Shown: piece by piece, positions 54,072 to 61,263 of the stretch
Layout of the letters: the number at the start of each line of letters is the position of its first letter
Numbering within the stretch: the stretch's first letter is position 1
Assembly (NCBI RefSeq): GCF_900096915.1
Contig: NZ_FMYK01000001.1
Span: 682,001-746,000 of the forward strand
Length of the DNA: 64,000 nt
Origin: Acinetobacter marinus
GTDB taxonomy: Bacteria; Pseudomonadota; Gammaproteobacteria; Pseudomonadales; Moraxellaceae
Direction: 5' to 3'
Notes under the pieces: model-generated
Database searches by the model: none
The model's input: only the letters and a program-made list of their open reading frames with translations
Told to the model about the DNA's origin: nothing
Program-made: the position numbers and the translations under genes

Positions 54072-57000
54072 CTATTGCGGTGTCACGCAGAAACGTACCG
54101 TACCACTACTTGCTGGAGTAAGATTGCCCGTGAGTTGCCACAACAAGGCTTCACCAGTATGCGTTGGCGTACAGCTATTACCACTCGGTGTCGACTCACA
54201 AGAAATGCTACCAAAAGTCGTGCCTGTCGGAACCGCATCTTTGACTTTGACATTTTGCAGATTCTTCACACTATTGTTTTTATAGGTGATTTCATACTCC
54301 AGCTTGTCGAGCGTGGTTGCTTCATTGCTGGTGCTAAATACCGTGGTATCGGCACTGGTCGATGGACACGATGCCACTTTGCGCACCTTCTTGCTCAGCT
54401 CAAGCCCTGCACTACCAAGCATCGTGGTATCTTGCACTTGATTCGATGTACCTGTTATGGCTGGCGTAGAATTACTTAATGTCACGCTATAGCTGGCTTC
54501 GAGCTGTGCATTATGCTGTGCACCTGCATAGGCATTGGTTGGCACGTGGACACGTTGTACCAAGCAGATATCTGCTGATGGCAACAATGTCACAGGCGTC
54601 GTGCTACTTGGATTAAATAAGGCTTCACCTGCATCGACTTCACCATTACAGTTGCTATCACGATAGATCAGCGCCTGCCAATCTTGATCAGATGCACTGT
54701 TTGGCTGTTGGTTCAATGTCTGCGTCATACCTGTAATTTGTACTGCTGCATCTGACTGCAAGCGATGTGGATAATCCGTTACCGCACCAGCGACTACGGT
54801 ATGCTGACCACTTTCTGTTAAGACAAGATTTAACTTGGCATCACCAAAATTCAAATTTGTATATGTGCTACCAGTCGTTGCGACTGTAATCGTATCTGTA
54901 CTACGTGTATAGCCAGTCGTACCACTCACAGAGGTATAACCTTCAACATTGGTCTGTACAACACAGAAGTTCGGACTAGGTAATGTCGCTTGACTCACGG
55001 CAAACTGATATTGACCCATTGCATCCGTTTCTGTTGTTGCAAGGACAGTGCCCGAACAGTTGGTCAATTGTACTGTGCTATTTGCTATTCCAACTTCGCC
55101 AGTGTTTTGCACTGCATTGTACGCATTCGATGCAATACCAGTCGTACCACTATTGTCTTCAAAAACCTTACCTTGGATAACAATAAGTGTTAGCACAGAA
55201 TCCGTATCTGTTGCTAAGTTATTTGTACTCACTGGATCAGTCGTACCACTTGGTGCCGTGATTGTTGCAACGTTTGATACATTACCACTGGTCGCCGTAA
55301 CATTCGCTTTCACCGTAAATGTAACCACACCACCATTTGGCAAAGTCGGAATAGCCAAGCCATTACTCGACTCGATATTCGCAATCGTTAAATTTGCAGT
55401 CGTCGGACAGACCGCACCGCCAGTTGCACTACAGGTAATGGTTGATTTCGTCAGTCCCGTTGCCACAGGATCTTTAAAGATCGCTCCATCTGCTGCATTT
55501 GGTCCCGCATTGGTCACTACAATAGTATAAGTGGTATCGGTGTCATTATAGACACTATCCACATTATCGGTTTTGGTGATGGATAAATCCGTCAATTTAA
55601 CATTATTAGTATTCGTATATGTACACTCAGTGGCAGTCGTATTATTTGAAATTGTCAATGTACGCCCTGTCGCACCACTCGCTAGCATTGAACCGCCTGC
55701 ACAGGCAACTGTCGCCGTATAGTTACTGGCACTCGCTCCACCTGCAAACGTCTCAGCAGGCAAAGTGACGACATCCCCTGCATACACTGTCACCGCCGTG
55801 CCTGTAGTTGCATTATTCCCTGCGCTGGTCGCTGTAGAATTAAAAGTCGGATTATTCGTTCCACCCGTTGTGGTTACAGATGCGCTATGATTGAGCGTCG
55901 CATTTTGCCACTGCTTTTTCAAATTCAACTGCTGTGCAATACGACTGTTGGTATAGGTACAAGTCACATTAGCATCTGGCATGGTGATTTGATTTGATGT
56001 GACAGGCACAGCAACATTTGAATCATTCACACAAGCTAAAGTCGCATTATAATTGCCTGTGCCAGTGGTAATGGTCTCACCGAGTGTGATCACAGCACCC
56101 ACATTGACAGCTTGAGATGGTGCGGTATCTGTCTCGCTCACCGTGTTTGCTACCGATGCAAAATCAGTCAAACCAGTCGCTGTCAACGTCGCAGCATCAT
56201 TGAGTTTGGCATTGACCCACGTTTTCTTTAAGGTCAATGTGCGTTGTTTTTGGTTGGTAAAGGTACAGGTAATGTCTGCACCACTTTTGATATTGGCAGC
56301 TGGAATGGTGAGCGTATTATTAGCAACTGTACCAAATGTCCCATTATTCCCCGTTGTTGCACTATTGGCATCGGTACATACTGCATTGCTCAGCTTATAG
56401 TTCGCTAATGCATCTTCGGTAATGGTAACATTAGATCCAATATTCTGAACGGTCAACACAGATGAAGTTGCTGTGGCGGTATTTGAAGTTCCAGTCGTAA
56501 CTGGGCTTAACGTCGTTGTCGCACTACTTAAGTTAGTATTTGTGAAATTGAACGTACCGCCTGAGCCACCTAGAGTTTCTTTAGTAATTTTTACCGTTGG
56601 TGTCTTGGTATTAACCACATTACAAGTATAGGTTTTACCTGATATAATTTGACTTGCAGGAATCGTAAATGTCGTACCTGACAGGGTACCTGAAATTGCA
56701 TTTCCAGTACTATAATCACGACAGGTCATAGCAGTAAGTTTCCAGCTTCCGGTTGTCGGTAATGTTTCTGTAATCGTTACATTGCCAGTATTAACTATCG
56801 CAAAACTTTGTACGCCTGCAAGCGAGGTATTACCATCGACCTGATGCGCACTATTGGATACTGTAGTTGATATAGACCCTGTAGTTTGTGATGTTCCTGT
56901 CAGGGTAAAAGCAAATGTCCCTACACCACCAATGCTTGACTTGGTTAAATTAATTTCAGCAATCGCAATATTTGTTTGAACCGTACTCGTATTATCTGAA

Positions 57001-58556
57001 GGATATGCATCTGTATTATCTGCAGGCACGACAACATTTGCAGTATTGGTAATGATTCCTCCTGTTGTCGCAGTACCTTGAATTGTTACCGTACATATTG
57101 CATTTTTAGGGCCACTAAATTGTCCACTTAAGATATTTCCTGTGAGGCTGGAAAGACATGATGTTGCACCGCTTGAGCCAACATTGCTGATGATTGATAA
57201 CCCAGTAATATTCGAAGGAATGTTATCACTAAAGCTGGCTTGACTGGTTGGACTCACTACATTGTCACTTTTATTACTCATGACTAATTGATACTGTACT
57301 ATCCCTCCAAGAATAACTCGTACAGGATCAGTAGACCATACACCCGATGTATCTGCACGCTGGGATTTGACAATTTTCAAATCCATACTATATGGTGCAT
57401 CGTCATCAATAATAGTATAAGTTGCTGTACCGTAACCTGATGCGCCACAAGCGTTGGTGGATAATAAGTGATAGTTTTGATTTTCTTGTAAGGCGACAGA
57501 AAATACTTCATCATTTTCATTGACTGTGTCATTGATCACTTCAACGGGCACTTTCACAGTATAAGGTGTACCACCTACACCATAGTCTCCTGCAGGGATT
57601 GTGACACTAAAGGTATTTCCTGAACCATTGTTAATCTTATAATCTACACCCAACTGCGCAGTCTTGTCCGTAACTACAAAAGTAAGTGCCAATCCACTTG
57701 TAGGAATTGTCCCCGTTATATTTAGAGTAATGGGTTGAGATGTTCCTCCATTTTCTGCAACGCTGTAATTTGCAGAACCAAACTCCACAATCGGCTTAAC
57801 AGAGATTTGAATTGCATCTAAGAAATTACCACTCGTGGCAGTGCCTGAAGTGGATTCAAATCCCATTGGAACTTCCCCAGTGGAACCACTATAAGTAAAT
57901 GTTCCCGAATAATCTGCCCATCTTGCTACAGTTGTTCCTGTGGTCGCACCAGTATCTGTTTTTAATACTTGACTATTGACATTGCATGTCCCTAAAGTAC
58001 ACGTCACACTACCTTGACCAGTTGTACTGGTAGACATGGTTGCGATACTTTGTGAGCCCGCCCGAAATCTCATGGTATCGTTGCTTGCATTCCGACCATT
58101 ATGGCTGAGTTTCCAAGCTACTGTCTCGCCGCTGACCAAACATACATTTTGGGAAAGTTCAGACAATTGCTCTGCATTCAATTCAACAAATTGTGTCCCT
58201 TCACGTGCTGAAATCGTATCGAGTTTATTACCCGCAGTACCATTAATATTTCGTGGCCCAGACCACATTTCAATGATTTGTCCTGATCCACTGGTTGAGA
58301 TGGTACATGTTCCTGAATAACCTTCTGATCGTGTTCCATGAGTCGTATTCCATCCAGGTATGCGCGTACTGCTTAAATAAACACGACAATCATTAGGAGA
58401 AGTTGCGATTTTTGGTAATTCAAAACCTAAATTTTCATAACTACGCTGATACGCAGCATGTGACAGATCACTTACTAAAATTGAAATTAAAGCAACCAAA
58501 TAAATCAAAATCAGCCGAAGAATAGATACTTTAGGCTTGATTATTTTACTTCTCAT
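54072..58556 (-). CDS. Giant exported repeat protein, third gene of a DUF11-type operon
   Basis: From the ATG at 58556, one base after the upstream stop, 1494 residues. Signal peptide (LILIYLVALISILVSDLSHA). Then a domain that resembles DUF642/galactose-binding folds (LGFELP, IPGW, IEMW, GTQFVELNA; about 25-235), a Calx-beta-like domain (SVAENGGTSQPITLNI...DTVNENDEVFSVAL), a DUF11 repeat, several ~100-residue prealbumin-like repeats each ending in a TCxFTN or CTYTN strand (VVNTK, TFTNQKQ, TYTNSR, TYTNTN), another DUF11 repeat, an SdrD_B-like domain (VIQGKVFEDNSG), a loop YRDSNCNGEVDAGE, and a final DUF11-like module. No anchor, LPXTG motif or beta-barrel at the end. Likely secreted or surface-bound; function unknown. 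Confidence 0.85.
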   Translation of the reverse strand: MRSKIIKPKVSILRLILIYLVALISILVSDLSHAAYQRSYENLGFELPKIATSPNDCRVYLSSTRIPGWNTTHGTRSEGYSGTCTISTSGSGQIIEMWSGPRNINGTAGNKLDTISAREGTQFVELNAEQLSELSQNVCLVSGETVAWKLSHNGRNASNDTMRFRAGSQSIATMSTSTTGQGSVTCTLGTCNVNSQVLKTDTGATTGTTVARWADYSGTFTYSGSTGEVPMGFESTSGTATSGNFLDAIQISVKPIVEFGSANYSVAENGGTSQPITLNITGTIPTSGLALTFVVTDKTAQLGVDYKINNGSGNTFSVTIPAGDYGVGGTPYTVKVPVEVINDTVNENDEVFSVALQENQNYHLLSTNACGASGYGTATYTIIDDDAPYSMDLKIVKSQRADTSGVWSTDPVRVILGGIVQYQLVMSNKSDNVVSPTSQASFSDNIPSNITGLSIISNVGSSGATSCLSSLTGNILSGQFSGPKNAICTVTIQGTATTGGIITNTANVVVPADNTDAYPSDNTSTVQTNIAIAEINLTKSSIGGVGTFAFTLTGTSQTTGSISTTVSNSAHQVDGNTSLAGVQSFAIVNTGNVTITETLPTTGSWKLTAMTCRDYSTGNAISGTLSGTTFTIPASQIISGKTYTCNVVNTKTPTVKITKETLGGSGGTFNFTNTNLSSATTTLSPVTTGTSNTATATSSVLTVQNIGSNVTITEDALANYKLSNAVCTDANSATTGNNGTFGTVANNTLTIPAANIKSGADITCTFTNQKQRTLTLKKTWVNAKLNDAATLTATGLTDFASVANTVSETDTAPSQAVNVGAVITLGETITTGTGNYNATLACVNDSNVAVPVTSNQITMPDANVTCTYTNSRIAQQLNLKKQWQNATLNHSASVTTTGGTNNPTFNSTATSAGNNATTGTAVTVYAGDVVTLPAETFAGGASASNYTATVACAGGSMLASGATGRTLTISNNTTATECTYTNTNNVKLTDLSITKTDNVDSVYNDTDTTYTIVVTNAGPNAADGAIFKDPVATGLTKSTITCSATGGAVCPTTANLTIANIESSNGLAIPTLPNGGVVTFTVKANVTATSGNVSNVATITAPSGTTDPVSTNNLATDTDSVLTLIVIQGKVFEDNSGTTGIASNAYNAVQNTGEVGIANSTVQLTNCSGTVLATTETDAMGQYQFAVSQATLPSPNFCVVQTNVEGYTSVSGTTGYTRSTDTITVATTGSTYTNLNFGDAKLNLVLTESGQHTVVAGAVTDYPHRLQSDAAVQITGMTQTLNQQPNSASDQDWQALIYRDSNCNGEVDAGEALFNPSSTTPVTLLPSADICLVQRVHVPTNAYAGAQHNAQLEASYSVTLSNSTPAITGTSNQVQDTTMLGSAGLELSKKVRKVASCPSTSADTTVFSTSNEATTLDKLEYEITYKNNSVKNLQNVKVKDAVPTGTTFGSISCESTPSGNSCTPTHTGEALLWQLTGNLTPASSGTVRFCVTPQ

Positions 58557-58557
58557 A

Positions 58558-61254
58558 TTATTGCCCAACATAGCGCACCCCAAAACTAAACTCATAAGAC
58601 TGACCACTTGCTACATTCGCTAAACTGCCTGTCACATTACCCGATTGACCAATTGCTGGCGCTGTTACACCCGTACAACTTGCACACGTTACAGCATGGG
58701 ACAGCACCGTATAGGCAGGTGTCTGATCTCGAAAGTTAAATGCGCTGTTTAACGCAGTGGCACTTTGATTGGTCAACGTCACACGATATTGCACGCATTG
58801 CCCTGAGCCATCAGCACTTTTACCGATTGGTAATGTGTTACTGGTATACTCATCGTCAACCGCACCATTACAGTCTGCATCTAAGCCTTGTAGCTTGGTC
58901 AAGATCAACTGTTGATTGTTCACCGTAGTCAAATCAACCACTTGATCAATCACTACATCAGAAGCATCAACCAAATTCACGGTCGTGGTATTGGTCTGTG
59001 CAAGGTTATTTGTAGCAGTATTTTCCACTCTCACAAAGAGGCGAACTTCTGAATTTGCAGCCAAAACTCCACCCGGTAAATCGGCAATGCTATCTATCAC
59101 TGTATCCGCACTATCAAACTGACCATTACCATTACTATCCAGATACAAGTCCGCTTTAAATGCGCTATTTGAATTGCTGATGGTGAAATTATGCGTTGAA
59201 TCTAATGCACTATCTGCATGGTTGATGAGTAAGTGGCTGTAGACGATTGTCCCGAGTGGCGCAACTTGTCCTGATAAATCAGGCATAAATTCGATCTGCG
59301 CAACAGATTCTACATTTTGAATGGTGATGGCGTTGTGAATGCTGTCGAAACCAACATTGCTGGTACCATCGCTACTTGCTGTACTGGTCGAACTGGCACG
59401 AAAATAAATCGGCACCGTGCCTGATGCAGCTGTGGCGTCTATTTCAACCACAGCACAGACAGTTTGGCTTTCACCATCATTCAGATAGCGGGTCTTGCCA
59501 ATTTCTGCACCTAATGTTGTGCAACTTGCATCTGCACTTTGGTAGAAGCGAACTGCATTGACACCTGCGGGGAGATTCGCCTGTGCAAAGTTTTGATCGG
59601 CATCTGCACTGAGTAAATATTCTGTTGGCGTGCCTGTGTGCTTCACGGTCAGTGGAAATACCACGCTAGCGCCAGCATCTGTGCTACTGCTAGTCGTCGT
59701 TAATGTTTTCCAAGCATTGCCTGCGTTACTAACACTGCCGTTACCTGTACCGTTATTTGTAGTTTCAGGGCTGTTATATAAATCAACCAGTTGAGTGGAT
59801 GTAATTGCATTTAAATTACTGCGATCTTCAACCGTATCGACGACTGCACTTTGATTAATGGATTGCGCTTGCGGGCTAATGCTATAAGTTTCTGATGCAG
59901 ATACAGCATAGTCACTTGGCAAACGTACTTTGACCACGATCGCAAGGTGTTGATTCGGCGCAATACTGCCTGTATCAGGAATCCCATCACCATTACTATC
60001 AAGGAGTGGCGTTACCCCATCGGCACGGTAAAACTCAACAACGCTTCCGACAGGAAACGTATTATTGGCAATAGTGAGGTTGTAGCGATCGGTGGTGTTG
60101 CCTGTATTCCAAACATAGTTATTGAAATTGATCACACCGCCCTGACTCACGCCAGCCGCAGTCAAGATATTGTCGGCACTACTATGACTTGCAGTGCTCG
60201 AAGAGGCATTGATTTCCACGCCATAGATCGGATTGACCCGCACTGATGCGGTGTTGGATTGGTCGCTAATATTCGCTGTAGTGCCCGAATTATCATGATC
60301 TGCTGAGATATTAATGACATTTTCAATATTGCCCGCAGTACTTCTCACTACTGTGGCCCGAAACTCGATATAACCCGAACTATCTGCAGGAATACTACTA
60401 ATGGTAGCAGTCAGTACGTCAGCTGTCACGCTATAGTCGATGCCTGTCGGATCGTTGGCGCCTGTTGCAGGGTTCACTGCTGTGCCATTCCAGTTTTCAC
60501 TGCCCGCTAGATAGTCGAGATCTGTACTGAGAATATCCGTCAGCACGACTGCGCCTGTGGCTACAGCGCCATAGTTTCGATAATCAATACGAATGGTGAC
60601 GATGCCGTTGGTGGTGGTTTCAATCACAGAAAACTTTTTACGGAATTCTAATGCCGATTGATTGGTCACGGTCAAGGCATCGGTATTGCTGATGCTATTG
60701 CCACCATTAGATGCATTGGCGCTGAGCGTGAGGCGAGCCACTTGCCCCGCAGTTGCGGTACTTGGCACGGTGCCACTGAGGATCAAACCGACTGATTGCC
60801 CCGCTTCCAAAGCATAGGCAGTAATTGGCGTGGTCGAATCGGGCAAACCATCTCGATTGGCATCCAGATAAATCACCAAACCTGTGAGGTCATAACCATC
60901 ACCACTTACGTTGGCACTGGTCAGCGTATATTGATCAGCGAAATTACCATTATTGGTCAACGTATGTGGCAAATACACCGTCTGCGCTGTAGCGACATTT
61001 TTGGTATTGTTCGCAGTGAGTTGCATCGAATACACAGGCAAAATCGTAGTCTGTACCAAGTTTGAACGACTGGTTTGTACCACGGTCGAGCCTTCTTCGG
61101 TATATTCACCAATCGCCATATTACTGATAATGGTTTGGTTGGCAGCATAGCTTTGCGTACATATCGCAAGCCCAGCGCTCAACATCGCCCAAGAAATGGC
61201 TTGTGTGAGGCGGTTTTTTTTCAATTTAAAATTCAATCGTTTATCCATGATCAT
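58558..61254 (-). CDS. Large exported repeat protein, second gene of a DUF11-type operon
   Basis: Start ATG at 61254, AAGG seven bases upstream and nine bases after the previous stop; 898 residues. Signal peptide ends near CTQSYA. It contains beta-sandwich modules headed by xHxLxNxG or NNYVWNTG segments, with acidic loops DANRDGLPD, DSNGDGIPD and DSNGNGQFD and a final DADCNGAVDDE. A DUF11 module (ALEFRKKFSVIETT...) lies between. A conserved ending (TPAYTVLSHAVTC ... FGVRYVG) closes the protein. Collinear with the first gene over its whole length, so they are tandem paralogues. No anchor or transport domain seen. Confidence 0.85.
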   Translation of the reverse strand: MIMDKRLNFKLKKNRLTQAISWAMLSAGLAICTQSYAANQTIISNMAIGEYTEEGSTVVQTSRSNLVQTTILPVYSMQLTANNTKNVATAQTVYLPHTLTNNGNFADQYTLTSANVSGDGYDLTGLVIYLDANRDGLPDSTTPITAYALEAGQSVGLILSGTVPSTATAGQVARLTLSANASNGGNSISNTDALTVTNQSALEFRKKFSVIETTTNGIVTIRIDYRNYGAVATGAVVLTDILSTDLDYLAGSENWNGTAVNPATGANDPTGIDYSVTADVLTATISSIPADSSGYIEFRATVVRSTAGNIENVINISADHDNSGTTANISDQSNTASVRVNPIYGVEINASSSTASHSSADNILTAAGVSQGGVINFNNYVWNTGNTTDRYNLTIANNTFPVGSVVEFYRADGVTPLLDSNGDGIPDTGSIAPNQHLAIVVKVRLPSDYAVSASETYSISPQAQSINQSAVVDTVEDRSNLNAITSTQLVDLYNSPETTNNGTGNGSVSNAGNAWKTLTTTSSSTDAGASVVFPLTVKHTGTPTEYLLSADADQNFAQANLPAGVNAVRFYQSADASCTTLGAEIGKTRYLNDGESQTVCAVVEIDATAASGTVPIYFRASSTSTASSDGTSNVGFDSIHNAITIQNVESVAQIEFMPDLSGQVAPLGTIVYSHLLINHADSALDSTHNFTISNSNSAFKADLYLDSNGNGQFDSADTVIDSIADLPGGVLAANSEVRLFVRVENTATNNLAQTNTTTVNLVDASDVVIDQVVDLTTVNNQQLILTKLQGLDADCNGAVDDEYTSNTLPIGKSADGSGQCVQYRVTLTNQSATALNSAFNFRDQTPAYTVLSHAVTCASCTGVTAPAIGQSGNVTGSLANVASGQSYEFSFGVRYVGQ

Positions 61255-61263
61255 CAGCCGCCC

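Noticed and set aside
55048..55530. 160-residue hydrophobic open frame opposite the third repeat protein
   Set aside because: Val/Ala/Pro-rich reading of a Thr/Asn/Gly-rich coding strand; typical shadow of repeat-protein genes.
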